64,000 nucleotides of DNA from Protopterus annectens (GCF_019279795.1 NC_056745.1:1492996989-1493060988), one strand, 5' to 3'. Shown: positions 22,150-33,758, counted from the stretch's first letter. A program made the numbers and translations. The notes: generated from the sequence alone by a model not told the origin.

Positions 22150-22440
22150 GTTTTGTTTTATTTATCTAACTTTTGTTGAATGGGTTAACGCCACTTGGCT
22201 AGTAGCCTGTCTTTGGGAAAACCCAGTGTGATATCCTTACTACTAGGAGGAATTTGCTGGGAGAACTTTCCCTGCTCTTTTTGACAGATATCTCGGGATC
22301 TTTTACATTCCTCTGAGCTACCAACAGCTCAAGCAAATGGTGACCATGGTTTAACAACTTGTCTGACAGACAACAGACTCAGGAGTGCAGCATCTCCTCC
22401 TAGGGAGTTTCTACCAAATATAATGCATCAAAAGGAGTGC
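22150..22440 (+). repeat. Ancient dispersed SINE-like repeat, copy 2
   Basis: Diverged match to 1830-2120, sharing CACTTGGCTAGTAGCC, TTTCCCTGCTCTTTT, CGGGATCTTTTACATTCC and CTGAGCTACCAACAGCTCAAG. It continues further with GGTTTAAC and CAGGAGTGCAGCATCTCCTC. Confidence 0.55.
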
Positions 22441-22449
22441 TTGTTTAAT

Positions 22450-24140
22450 ACAAGTGAGTTTTGTTTTTGTGCTGTTAACAGTGGCACAACTTTGTAAAAA
22501 ATTCAAAAATTGTCAGCAGTTTCTTCTCCTTCCTGTTTTCCTTAAGAAATTTGTTAATTATATTCCCACACATCTCAGGCACATCTTTAACCAGTCCATC
22601 AACTCAGAAATTGCACCCCCTCCCCCAAATTCAAGCACTTCATCATACCCCCTTCACAAGATAACAGCCCGTAATGACTATGACTACCTTCCCATCTCTA
22701 ACCTCTCTCCAACTCCAAACATTTTTGTAAAATAACATCTGTATAATCATTTATTTTACACATCAGCAATTATGGACTGCTCTCTGATAAACAACACAGC
22801 TTCTGCAATGTTTTCCGTACTGCAACAACTCTCCATTCAGCTGCTAACCTGCTGTATAACATAAATGAGGATTAACTCACAGCTAAAGCATTTGTGGATA
22901 TGACATACTTTTGAATCAGTGAGCCAGACGGTTCTGATTAACAAGCTTAGAAAATTTAACTTTGACAACACTGTTAATTGGTTCATTATCCATCTGTCAG
23001 ACCAGTCTTTCCAAGTCTTCTATAAGCAATATTCAACCACAGGAACCTTACAGTTATGAGACCCCCCCCCAGGTTCTGTTGTAACCTTACTCCTCCTCCT
23101 GTTCATTACCGACTTACCTACAGAATTTTCTTCACTTAAACTCTCTATGCTGATGATGGATTTACCTTTGGATTGATAGCTCTATCACCACAATCACAAC
23201 TCCAAACAAGTTTTTCTAAGTCATGCCACTGGTCAGCTACAAGCGAGCATATCAGTCCAAAGAAAAAAAATGTAATGTTGTTTTCCACTCCACATAAAAA
23301 GGCAAGACTTCAAAAATCCATCCTGTTCAGATGCAAAACAAGATTATCCCTTTGTTAACGAATGTAGGTATTGGGTACCATACTCAGTCCCTCACATTTA
23401 TGACCCATACACACATCAACATCACTAATAAAACTGAGAGCTCGTGCTTGCTGACCACAAAAACTACATTAGTCATTGCTAAGAATGTCCTGCTTCCCAA
23501 ATGCAAGTATTCTGTTCTGCTAACAATACCGAAAGACTACAAATGGTAGAAAATAAGATCTTCGGATTTGCTTGATGATTCACATACTTATCATTGTGAC
23601 CTTCTGAAAGGTGTCAACTGACTTTCCATAGTTGATAGGGTCATCTTCCTTCTTGGGTGTGTCTTCAAAATAATAAGACTAACATACTGCATGCCTCTTA
23701 GAAATTGGCTACCATTCAGTGAATAGTCGTGTACTCTTAAGAGCCAGGACTATGGAAGTTTTCTTATCCACCCTTACTTCCAAATATAATAGGTGCAAAA
23801 ACCTCACGTGTAGGGCCCACTGCTTGAAATTGGAATGCTCTGTACTGTAAAAGAATTAAAAAAAAAAAAAAAAAAAAAAAAACACTACAAAAGCACCTCA
23901 CCAATGTAATTGCTTTAGGGATAACAATTAATAACCCAAGTAACTTTGACTGTATTCATACTTTACATTTAAAATACATTTAAAAACTTGTAACTTGTAT
24001 ACAGTGGTGGTGTTTACTTCATAATACCAATTGCTTTGGTTAGTTTATAATATTTCTTTGTTTGCTGGGAGTCTGGGTCATGGCTTGAATAGGGTTAGTT
24101 TGACCAGCTCACTTACCCATTAAATAAATAAATTAAATTT
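22450..24140 (+). pseudogene. Decayed Jockey/CR1-superfamily LINE, RT region and tail
   Basis: Plus-strand RT remnants appear in shifting frames: YDYLPISNLSPTPNIF (22680-22730), FESVSQTVLINKLRKFNFD (about 22912-22968), SDQSFQVFYKQYSTTGT (about 22998-23050), PPGSVVTLLLLLFITDLPTE, where the usual GVPQGSVLGPLLF box has decayed, and LSMLMMDLPL at the former catalytic ADD box (about 23140). An A26 run lies at about 23855-23882. The 3' region ends near 24140 with TTGCTGGGAGTCTGGGTCAT and AAATAAATAAATT, as in L2/CR1-type tails. Clade below the superfamily is uncertain. Confidence 0.65.
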
Positions 24141-24479
24141 TTGGATGCAGAAACTATTTTAAAACACAGCAGCTCTGTATCAAACAGGATGCTCAAAGTT
24201 GCCCACTCTTGTATGCATGCAACCGTATCTGTCAACCTCGTGGTGCAAGAAATTTGTGGAAAGCCTAAAATAATGGGGAGGAGTGGCAAAGGCCTAAAGA
24301 TATGGACAGAGTTTAAATATTCCTGTTGTCAACTTAGTTGATAGAGTAAACGGATTTGTGTAGGGATGCATTTTCTAAATGATATGAAATCTGAAACCCA
24401 AACATATGTCATTTAGTGATGACTTCAATCCTCAGCAGTTTGCCAGAAAACCAAAAATTTATAAGCAACAAAGTCAAAT
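24141..24479. other. No gene recognised
   Basis: One 66-codon frame (MDAETILKHSS...) without a known motif; possibly more decayed LINE. Confidence 0.3.
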
Positions 24480-25130
24480 AATGAGATCTGGAAAGTTGAG
24501 AGGTATGAATGCAAGTATTATCATCTGAATAGTCTGGTAATTCAGATACCTAGTCCCAGCTGAGGTGGATGCCAGCTGAATGCTTATGTATAAGAAATAC
24601 AGGGGATTATGTATAAAATTATGTGCTGCAATCCATAGGGGGGATGGAAAGAGTGGGCGACATTAATATAGACTTACGAGGGTTTATATTGTATCCATGA
24701 AAGGCTTGACAACCTTGCTGTTTCCCATCATACAGAAACAGTTTTCTGTGAATTGTTAAGAAACATTAACAAATTGTCTACAGTAATACTGTGCCACCTT
24801 CCACCCCCTGCTATTCTGACAGGACATTTGAAATAATTTTCTGACAATCATAGCCAGATCTTCTGTTTCAAAAATCAATAGAAGTTGTGCTAAAAGGCAA
24901 CTTCGCCTGACTCTTCTTGAGATGTTTAAGGGTTGTGAAATATAGGGTCCCGCGCACACTACTGCCATAAACCTTGATGTATACCTCACAGGATGTTTAA
25001 AAAGGAGGACAGGAAGTAAAATAATTCCAACACTTGAAATAAGTATGTCCATCTTAAGTTATCAAAGGCCTTGTCTGCATTGACTAAAGATAAGGCATAG
25101 AAATAGTCTTCCAGCTTTCAAGAAGGCTGT
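24480..25130 (-). pseudogene. Decayed L1/Tx1-like LINE RT fragment
   Basis: On the minus strand, near 25090-25045, SLVNADKAFDNLRW matches the first catalytic block of L1-type reverse transcriptases. It is followed in one frame by ISRRVRRSCLLAQLLLIFET and LAMIVRK, a decayed form of the RGTRQGCPLSPLLF and EPLA blocks. No intact catalytic FADD box is seen and stops are frequent. Confidence 0.55.
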
Positions 25131-25339
25131 CCATTTCCATCTACTTACTGAAAACAAGTAACTGTTCTACAAACAGTGCATAATACATTTTTTAACCCAA
25201 TGGTCCTCATACCCCTGCTGTATGCAGTGTCTACTTCACTAGTCTGAAACATTAATAAATTTAAATTTTAAGGGGAGTTGGAATGTAGCATGTTACCATA
25301 GCACTGAATCCTGACCACTACTACACTTTATTTTATTTT

Positions 25340-25440
25340 ACTTTTGTTTACCAGGAAAGTCTGATTGGTCAAAATGTCCTTTTTCAGTGGAGGCCCATGG
25401 AGAAAACCTCCACATTTATAAATAACAGTACGATACGTAT
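25340..25440 (+). repeat. Dispersed repeat of the CCAGGAAAGTC family, copy 1
   Basis: ACCAGGAAAGTCTGATTGG, TTTTTCAGTGGAGGCCCATG and GAGAAAACCTCCAC align with 37388-37460 and weakly with 18793. Widespread in fish and amphibian DNA as I recall; class unknown. Confidence 0.5.
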
Positions 25441-25484
25441 ACAACGTACAGATATAAATGTTAATTCAATCTTAGGTTGTTGGT

Positions 25485-25718
25485 GTTTTTCTTTTGGCTT
25501 TTCCCGGTTAGGGATCGCCACAGTAGATTTTTTACAGTGCCGAGGTGACAGCTCGACGCCCAACCTTCAGCAAAGACACACCCATTTATGCATGTCTTTC
25601 GAACGCCACTACACCACGGGAAGACATGCAGACTCCACACAGAAGGCTCCAGCCAAGAATCGAATGGAAGAACCTCTTGCTGTGAGGCGACAATGCTACC
25701 GCTGCACCACCGCGGTTT
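25485..25718 (-). mobile_element. tRNA-derived SINE with RTE-like tail, copy 2
   Basis: Has the most complete head. From 25715 down it reads GCGGTGGTGCAGCGGTAGCA (A box) and GGTTCTTCCATTCGATTC (B box), the two internal RNA polymerase III promoter elements of a tRNA-derived SINE. The tail complements CTGTGGCGATCCCTAACCGG and GGAAAAGCCAAAAG. About 80 bp of the body is deleted relative to copies 1 and 3. Confidence 0.85.
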
Positions 25719-25899
25719 CTTAATTCAATTTGAAGTACAAGCACAAAATGAAAAATACATATTTTACATTTCACTGATACAATCGTAGTCTAGGTAGGAA
25801 TAAAAAGAATACCAGTGCTGTGATTGGAGGTAAAGAAATACAAGCAAGTTAAGTATACATATGCTTAGTAGGGTATACTATTCAAATACAAAAATGACT

Positions 25900-28800
25900 G
25901 GTTGTGTTCTTTTAGCTGCCTTATGACAATTTATTTCCTAACCAGGGTTGTTGCAAGAGCAGGTCCAGGATTCAGATCGGTGTAATTTGAGAAGTTTTCT
26001 TAAAGTTGAAAGTAGTAGTTCTGATATTTAGTAGCAGGGGATTCCAGGTTTTGGCTATGCAGTTTTGAGTAAAGTGAAAAATCCAGCTGCATTGTTAGGT
26101 TTGGATATATTTAAGAAGGATTTGTTAGTGTAACGTAATACCCTGTTAGTGGTGTAGTATATTAGTAGATTTAGAAGTACTGGTGTTTTTTCTGGCTGAT
26201 TTAGTATTTGATGGGAGAAGGTGAGTTGATTTGGTAGTTTGAGCAAAGATAGTTGTTCTAAAGCCAAACAATGATGGGATCTGAAATTTGATTCTGTAGC
26301 AAACCTTGTGATTTTTATTATATCAAGTTTTGAGTTTTGCTAGATCAGATTTCTTAATTGTGATAGTTTGTGAGGTGTATAGTAGAGTAGAGATAAGATA
26401 CTTTCTTGCTGTAGTGGCCTTTGAAGATTTGTTTAGAAAGTGCTGATTTATGTATAACGTTCCTGTTTTTTTGTGAACTTTTTATTGTCTGTTATATGTG
26501 CATGTCAAATTTCATAGTATGGTCAATGACCACTCCAAATAATTTTGTTTGGGAAACTGGAGAAATAATTGTATGGTTTGATGATATATTGAATGGTGGG
26601 TGGGGGTCTGCAGCTCTAGTTGGGCAGAAGAGCACACAAATTTTGTTTTGGTAAGCTGTGCATTGTTTAGCCAAGATTCAGTTTTATTGAATGACTGCTC
26701 TGTGATTTTTTTTTTCGGGGGGGGTTTATAGTGTTGGGGTGGAATCATCCACATATTGAACTACAGAGGCAAGTAGGGTGGCAATATGAAGATCGTTAGG
26801 AAAGATAAAGAACATGAGACTGACCCAGAATAGATCCTGTGGTACACCTCGAAGATTACAGGCACTAGTGAAGAGAGATTTTGTTTACAGCTTACTGGCA
26901 TCCAGTTAGATATTGCTGGAACCAAGTAAGTGCAGCATAGTTAAGTTTAAGTTCTGAGAGTGTAGTTAACAGTTTAAAATAAGAGGCAATATCAAAAGCT
27001 TTGGATAGATCAGGAAAAATGGAGGAAACTAAATTGCCTTCATTGTGATGATGGTTAATAATAAAGTTAACAAAGGCAGTGGTGGTACTGTGATTAGGAT
27101 GGAAACCATGTTGAGTGTTAGACAGAGGACTGTTGGTTATTGGAGAGATTTGTGAATGGATGCACCTCACAAGTATTTTAGATAATTGTGGTAGTACAGC
27201 TATTGGCTAGTAACTTGATAATTCTGTCGAGTTTCCACCTTTATGTAGAGGGATGATATATGATACTTTCCATTTTAGGGGCTTGTTCTGAAATGGATTC
27301 ATATGGATAATGGATAGGATGTTATTACTTCTGCAGCGATTTTTACATATTCAGCAGGAAGATGGACTGCAGCAAATGTAGTAGGTTTTAAGCCTTTTGA
27401 GATATTTGTTTATATTTATTGGGACAGGTTAGTATCAAATGTGGGTACTTTCTGAGTCTCGGTAGGGGAAGAGCAGTTATTTGTGAGGGCTAGTAAGGAT
27501 TCAGTGAAGTATTCATTAAGTTGTGAGGCTATGTTGTCTTTAGTATCAGTGAGTGTAGGGGAGGGGGGAGTACTAGTTTGTCCTGGCTGTAGGAATTTTT
27601 TGATGGTAGCCCAGAATATTTGTGGCTTTCTTTGATTTTTTTTGATTGGATACTGCTGTTGTAATTTATTTTGTCCTGTCCAATACATTTGTTAGATTTA
27701 TTTCATAGTTGTAGATATGTTTGTTTGATAGTTGTAGTTTGACCATTGAGCCATATCTCCCAGGCCTTGTCTCTAGTTTTAACAGAGATCTTGTTTGTTT
27801 GGTTAGCCAGGGGGCATAACTGGATTTTATCCTTATTGTTCTTGAGGGGGGGGGGCAAGATGTTTAGCATATTGAGGAAGGCTGAGTTAAAGTATTCAAC
27901 TTCAGTTTTTGAAGGGAGATTTTTGACTGGTGCCCGGCTGCATTTTTAAACTAGTTATGAAGTCTTGGGACTAATTTTTTTCTTATCTTGGATTTGGTAG
28001 TAGGTGGTAAGTTTTTATGGATTTATTTGGTGTCGGAGAATGTAAGTTGGAATATGGTTACTGAGGCTGTTGGGGAGACAGCCAGAGTGCAGGGATAAAT
28101 TTGGCCTGTTTGTAAGGATCTAATCCAGGACTGAATGTTTGATGTTTCGTCTACTCTAGTACAAGTTTGGATTGTGAGAAACCATATAGGTTAATGTAGT
28201 CAGTGGGATTTTGAGAGCTAGAAGAGAACCTTTCCACATTAAAGTCACCCATTATAATTGTTTCCTGAGGGAGAGATTCTGCTGTCCAATAACGGGATGT
28301 GTTCTAGAGTAGTGAGATTGTTCCCAGGGGTGTAGGCTAATGGGATGTGTTCTAGAGTAGTTAGATTGTTCCCAGGGATGTAGGCTAATGGGATGTGTTC
28401 TAGAGTAGTGAGATTGTTCCCAGGGGTGTAGGCTAATGGGATGTGTTCTAGAGTAGTTAGATTGTTCCCAGGGATGTAGGCTAATGGGATGTGTTCTAGA
28501 GTAGTGAGATTGTTCCCAGGGATGTACGCTAATGGGATGTGTTCTAGAGTAGTGAGATTGTTCCCAGGGATGTAGGCTCCCGCTATGTTCAGATATTTGT
28601 TTTGGATTGTTACTTTAGCAACACCAAAATAGTGTTTACTAATGTTTGGGATGGTTAGGTCTAAGTTTTCTAAACTGAGATTGTTTTTGTATACCACCAC
28701 CTCCTTTTTGTTTGTCTACCTTATGTATATTGTATACTGGGGGAACTATTTTGTTGTTAGCGATGTCTGGCTTTAGCGAGGTTTCTGTTATAAGGGCTAT

Positions 28801-28910
28801 ATCTGGAGTAGAGAGGAAGGACAGCATGCAAGTCTTGAATTGTGTTCATAACACTTCGAGTTTATGTTTAGTAGTAAGTCGGTACTTTGTCTGGGGAGAG
28901 TTAATAGTTT
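25900..28910 (-). pseudogene. Decayed Jockey/L2-type LINE (endonuclease to RT)
   Basis: Read from high to low coordinates. Endonuclease: MLSFLSTPDIALITETSLKP (28827 down), KGGGGI, then NKYLNIAGAYIPGNN, where a minisatellite has expanded. Linker: MYWTGQNKLQQQYPIKKNQR and FWATIKKF (27688-27600). RT: NSPLSNTQHGFHPNHSTTTAF (about 27130-27070), PDLSKAFDIASY, ALTWFQQYLTGCQ (to 26892), and the post-catalytic KLFGVVIDHTMKFDMHI (about 26560-26495). The catalytic box between 26890 and 26700 is unrecognisable. The TETSLK and SKAFD blocks place it in the Jockey superfamily, near L2/CR1, but it is not the family of copies A-E. Confidence 0.72.
28291..28578 (-). repeat. In-frame 48-bp minisatellite inside a LINE endonuclease
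   Basis: Six units of exactly 48 bp (16 codons each, reading AYIPGNNLTTLEHIPL). They differ by a few substitutions, for example GGGGTGTAGG versus GGGATGTAGG and TAGTTAG versus TAGTGAG. The array keeps the frame of the surrounding endonuclease-like sequence. Confidence 0.9.
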
Positions 28911-29208
28911 GAGCTGGGCTGGGGTATGAAGATCTAGATGGGTGGGATTGGTTTGAGGGCCAGGGTTGGGGTGAATATCCCCACTAGGTATGAGCTTCTA
29001 TGCAATATGAACAATAAATTTTAAATAGTTTTATATAAACTTCTCCTATTTCTGTGTAATATTAGGATAAGATTGCTGTGTAAGGTAAATGGTACATGGT
29101 TTGTTTGTGTATTATAGATGGTTGGTGCTATTATGTGTATGCTTTAATTGTAGTTGGTCTGGAAAGGGGGTAGTGTACGTAGATTGTGTGTTAAGGTCTG
29201 TATGATTC

Positions 29209-29422
29209 ATAGGTTCATAGATTAGTACTAGGCGAACTGCCCTTGCAAGCCATTTTAAACCTAGCCAATTATCCCTTATGAGACTCAATAGGTTCATAGA
29301 TTAGTACTAGGCGAACTGCCCTTGCAAGCCATTTTAAACCTAGCCAATTATCCCTTATGAGACTCAAACCCTGCACCTTGTGTTTGTAAGGCAAACACCT
29401 TAACCATTAAGCCACCCTCCGG
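29209..29422 (-). mobile_element. tRNA-derived SINE sharing its tail with the CR1/L2-type LINE
   Basis: On the minus strand, from 29422, GGAGGGTGGCTTAATGGTTA carries an A box and GCAGGGTTTGAGTCTCATAA a B box. The tail follows: GGCTAGGTTTAAAATGGCTT, GCAAGGGCAG and TATGAACCTAT. The last part resembles the LINE family 3' end (GGCTAGGCTTATAAATGCCC, TAGGGCAGATAG, TATGAACCTAT). An 81-bp tail segment is duplicated in tandem (about 29210-29288 and 29289-29369). Confidence 0.85.
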
Positions 29423-30905
29423 GTTATGTGAACCGTAATAGAAATAGCAGGATTGATGAATATCAAGATTTCTTATTACTCATGTTTCTGATCTGTCTAA
29501 ATTAAAGTACTAATGTTATGGGTGGGTAGGAATAATTGTTAGTTGTAACTGAGTTTTTGATATGTGGAGGATTTAAAACTATAATTTTGTGTGGTTATGA
29601 CTTATTACATTAAAAGACGCAAGTAGCAGGTAGTTAGGTAAGAAGAGTGTAATATATGGGAGTTAGTAGAGTGTCGATTATCTGAATGTCTGTTATCCCA
29701 ACGCAGCCTTCCAAAGTTTCTAGGTAGGAAAAATCATAAAGTCTGAATATGTAAATGCTATACATTGAGCTTGTAGCCCGCTCATGTGTGAAAAATAGTC
29801 TTTACTGTCCACTGGAATCACTGGTTGAAACGCATGCAGAAAAAAACAGATCTTTGCATTTTTGTGTCAGATTCAATTTGATTATCCGAACAGTTTGATT
29901 ATCCGAACTACCCCAAGTCCCAGTTAGGAGTAGATAAAACAGATGGTGCTTAAATATAGGACCTGGTGGTGTGCTCTCCAAGTACCCTAATAAGCCAGTT
30001 AAATAACCAGAGTCCTGACCGTGACCTATATTGATTTTTTGATGCTGTAAATGTCTTACTTCCTGCACTTTACAGTTCCTGGTCGCTTTGAGTTCACTGA
30101 GCACAGTTAAAATAATTTACAGCTGTAATACTGCATATTTTCAGGGATTGTATAGTGTACTGTAAAGAAATGGTATGGAATTGAGCATGTTTGCTGATGC
30201 TTACACTAGTAAAGCACTATTTAAACAAAAACCTCTCCTCACTTTAAGTACATCAGTACATCTTGTGGCAGCTGGGGCATAATACATTGTACTTATGTAA
30301 ACTCTAGCACTATGTGGACTTCTCTATGATGCTGAGTGGTCAAACCATTTGTACAATGTAACTACATGTTAAAAGTCAATACTATTCTGTTTACTTTTAT
30401 TTTAATTATACGTTTAAAGTTATGCATATCTGTACTTCAAATCAGTGTTGCTGTGTGTGTACATGTTCAAAATAATTTTTATAATAGCTCCCTGTTGAAA
30501 TGTTGGCACTTGAAATGCCAGGTGACAAAAAGCTGAAAAAAAGACCAAAAACACTGGAGAAGAGCACATTTTGAAAATCCTAAAAACTTTGTTTTTGCGA
30601 GGGAGGGGCAAGCCCCACATATTTGGGGTTAGGCCCCTACAACACCTGAACTAATATATACCAACTTCAAGATTGCCATATCTTAAGTATTCTGAGAATG
30701 GCACCTCAGACTTTGTGTGTACAAGTCCAGTCTTTTAACCATTCAGTCTCCATGTTTCAGGACTCGCTGTAGTGGGTCCTACTATTTCAAATAGTTACGT
30801 TTTAGAATTTGTGTTTGCCTCTTTAGACAGCGTCAGGATTGACTGACGCTTTGAGAGAGTATGCTGCACATTCCTTGGCCTGTATTTATACTGCAGTGTG
30901 ATTAA
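29423..30905. other. Intronic stretch, little recognisable
   Basis: No coding signal. GATTATCTGAATGTCTGTTA (about 29676) and GATTATCCGAACAGTTTGAT (about 29879) recall the ends of pogo/Tigger-type DNA transposons, but they are in the same orientation, so no terminal inverted repeat can be claimed. Confidence 0.4.
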
Positions 30906-30910
30906 CACCA

Positions 30911-33462
30911 TAGGTTCATCAGTTCATTGGCGTGAACTAGGCTAATGGCCCTGGAGCCTTTACAAGCCTATCCCATAGGATTTACCCTGACATCGTGCCA
31001 CCGACCTTAGTTTCCAGTGCCTCTGTGGAGTAGAGCCACTGGAGTGATCCCCAGGGTGAATTTTCCATTTCCCATCCACTCATCAAGATTTCTCTTGAAG
31101 AGGGCAAGTGAGGTGTCTGTTTAACATGTATGGGAAGTCTGTTCCATAGCATGGGCAGTCTCTGGGTTATGAACCTGTCCCTCCAGCATGTTCTTTTGAT
31201 TGTGGTAATGAGGTTAAGGTCTCGAGTGTGTGGTGCACAGGGATTGGGATTTCTTTAGATGTAGCAATTCTAACAGAGCTGGGTCAGACATGGCTTTGTA
31301 AGTCAAGCAGAGATAGCTTCTAAGTAGGCGATATGAGACCGAAACTAGTTCGAGTTTTTTGAGTCTCTCCATATAGGACAAATGTTTAAGGCCTAGGATC
31401 CTCTTTGCGAGGTACTTTTGCAATCTTTCCATTTGCAGGTGTCTAGTGAGGTACATGCCAAATGGGGCATTGTACTCTATGACTGGCCTAATGAGGGAAG
31501 AGTAGAGGGGAGACAATGACCTCTTTCTTCCTGGATGCAAAACCCTTAGTAATAAGATGTGCCACATAGAAGGACTTTCAGACCACACTGGCAATGTGGT
31601 GGTCAAAAGAGAGGTTGCTGTCAACCTGTGTTCCCAGATCTCTTATAATGCCTTCTGTGTTCAGTGGACTACCATCGATGTGGTAATTCATGGGAACCGG
31701 GTTTTTCCCAAAGGTGATGACACATTTTTCGGCATTGAGCTTAAGGCCATGGTTCTGACACCAGTCAGTGGTCTCAGTGAGGCCTTTCTGTAGGATGTCA
31801 ACATCACTTGGGGAGTTAATAATGGCACCCAACTTGTAATCATCTACGAACTTCATCAGCCAGAGTCCCTTCATATTGGCCTGGACTTCTGAGACGTAGA
31901 TACTAAACAGGAGAGGACCCAGGACCAATCCCTGTGGGACTCCATGCATGACTGGTCAACAGTCTGACTTGGAGTTGGCTACTTTCAAATTGTGGGTTCT
32001 ATCTGTGAGCCAGTTTGCAACCCACCTAATGATATAGGGGTTGATGCCTAGCTTAGTGAGTTTTTCTATGATTCCTGAGTGGGGGATGGTATCAAAGGCC
32101 TTGGCCAGATCAAGGTAGGCTGCATGAACCACCTTGCCTTCATCCACAGCTCTGATGACTCAAAGAAGTCAACCAAGTTGAGCCAGCATGATCTACCCTT
32201 CACATACCCAAACTGTGTGGGATCCAGAGTTTGGAGATTCCCTATATTCTTGTTTATTAGGTCCATGATGATGCATTTCATAGCTTTGCACATCAGACTT
32301 GTCATGCTAATGGGGTGATAATTCCCAGGGTCTGTAGTCGCTCCTACTTTGTGGAGAGGGATGACTATAGCAATGCATCATTCATTAGGGACAAAGCCTG
32401 AGGTGAGGCTGTGATTGAACAGGGCACACAGGTCAGTTAATGTAGAACACAGCCAGGGATATTGTCAGGTCCCATAGAAGCTTTATTCTTGGCTTTGGAC
32501 AGTGCTGTTTTAACCTGTGCAGTAGTAATACTGGGTACCTGGCAATCTACTGGCATTGTGATTGGTCCTTTGGGGGGGGGGGTAAAGTTGACACTGAATC
32601 TAGTGGCCAGTATATTGGAAATATCTGTTGGCTCGGTATAGGAGGTACCATTGTGCAGTAGATCAGAGAAAATATGGGTATTACCATGGAGATTCTTTAC
32701 ATAACTATAGAAGGCCTTGTGGTTGTCTTTACTGTCTGCTGCAATTCTGTTTAATAGCTAGCTTTAGAGGATTTGATGAGGGATCTCAACATTTTGTTGA
32801 GGCTGATAAGGGAGTTTTTCCAGTCTTAAGACTTCACCTTATTCCCGCATCAGTTTCCTCTTCCTGTTGTAAAGTTTGTTTATGACAGGGGGACCACCAT
32901 ATTTGCTTCCTTTTTTTGGAGGAAAGCATCTTGGTTCTATTGGGTATGGCGAGATCCATGCGTTTGTGTATGTATTCGTACAGTGCATTGGTGTTTGATT
33001 CGGCAGTCTTGCAACTATTCTCCATTTTCATGGGTGCCATGAAGTTAGCCACTTATGTTTTTAGGAGCCCAGAGTTGGCTTTGGAGAAGTTTTTCATGGT
33101 GGTTACCTTTGCAGGAGTGGGTGGGAGGGATTTGGATTTCCAAGATTAGTTTGTGGTCGGGTCCAACCAGGGAGGAGTTGACTACTGGTGTAGAGCAACG
33201 GTCACCCATGTTAGTAATGACCAGATCAAGGATGTTGCTCTACCTCTAGAACGAGCAGGTCCAGGACATTGGAATTAATGAATTCCAGGAAACTTTGGGC
33301 AAGTGTATTGGAACATGAGTAGTTTTCCCAGTTAATGCAGGGGTAGTTGAAGTCGCCCAGTATGAGAGTGTTAGGTTGAACCCTATTATTCGCCAGGGTT
33401 ATAAGGAATTTGGAGTGTGAGCCTTAGGACATGGTTGGGGACCTATAACAGGCTACCCTAGG
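30911..33462 (-). mobile_element. CR1/L2-type LINE copy C, 5'-truncated
   Basis: Read downwards from 33462. It starts inside the endonuclease (NTLILGDFNYP region about 33390-33345, then a decayed LVITNMG/SDHKL region 33215-33150). The linker carries FYSYVKNLHGNTHIFSDLL-like sequence. RT blocks are YLDLAKAFDTIPHSGIIEKL (about 32120-32060), MHGVPQGLVLGPLLFSIYVS (31949 down), LMKFVDDYKLGAII (catalytic box with Val replacing Ala, about 31860-31820) and SSLIRPVIEYNAPFGMYLTR (about 31505-31440). The 3' end reaches a degenerate ATGAACCTA tail at 30911-30919. Several frameshifts and stops make it dead. Confidence 0.85.
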
Positions 33463-33560
33463 CATTAAATAGTTATGTAAAAATTGACCTAGTCTATATG
33501 TATTTTTGGGAGACAGTACAAATGCATTTTGCAATCTTCAGTATTTAATGCCTAGGGTAG
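33453..33560. repeat. Perfect 19-bp inverted repeat at a LINE/PLE junction
   Basis: CTACCCTAGGCATTAAATA (33453-33471) is the exact reverse complement of 33542-33560, with 70 bp between. The right arm lies in PLE reverse-transcriptase codons (YLMPRVA). Confidence 0.9.
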
Positions 33561-33690
33561 CTAAATTGTCATCATATATTCAAGATGTTTTTGACTTTTT
33601 AGAGGGAATAGTTAACTTAGAGTGGAATAAGATGATGTATTTTATAACAGCAGATGCTATAAGTCTATATACTAGAGCAGTGAATAAAAA
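33490..33690 (+). pseudogene. Penelope-like element RT fragment
   Basis: A 66-codon open frame (33506-33706) encodes LQYLMPRVAKLSSYIQDVF, DFLEGI and MYFITADAISLYT. The order SYI-x-D-x2-DFL then T-x-DA-x-SLYT is the PLE reverse-transcriptase segment with the first catalytic Asp. Frame and homology stop abruptly at SLYT, where an inverted PLE end begins. Confidence 0.8.
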
Positions 33691-33699
33691 CAACAGACT

Positions 33700-33758
33700 T
33701 TATTAACGTAAGCGCTTTCAGAAAAGCTAATACTTCTCCATCAGACATTTTACAAATC
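33700..33758 (-). ncRNA. Hammerhead-like ribozyme motif in a PLE terminal repeat
   Basis: On the minus strand: CTGATGG (33744-33738), a stem II candidate AGAAG...CTTTTCT, GAAA (33719-33716), then GCG-CTTA-CGT as a three-base stem III (one G-U pair) followed by TA as cleavage site. A short stem I is possible (TGT with ATA). The seventh base of the conserved CTGATGA box is G rather than A, so cleavage may be lost. Minimal hammerheads of this form are known in PLE pseudo-LTRs. Confidence 0.6.

Noticed and set aside
25640..25718. tRNA-like sequence with A and B boxes
   Set aside because: It is the head of a SINE followed by its body and tail; no complete cloverleaf with acceptor stem is present.
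29667..29912. Possible pogo/Tigger MITE from two GATTATC(C/T)GAA blocks
   Set aside because: The two blocks are in the same orientation and there is no TA duplication pair, so terminal inverted repeats are not supported.
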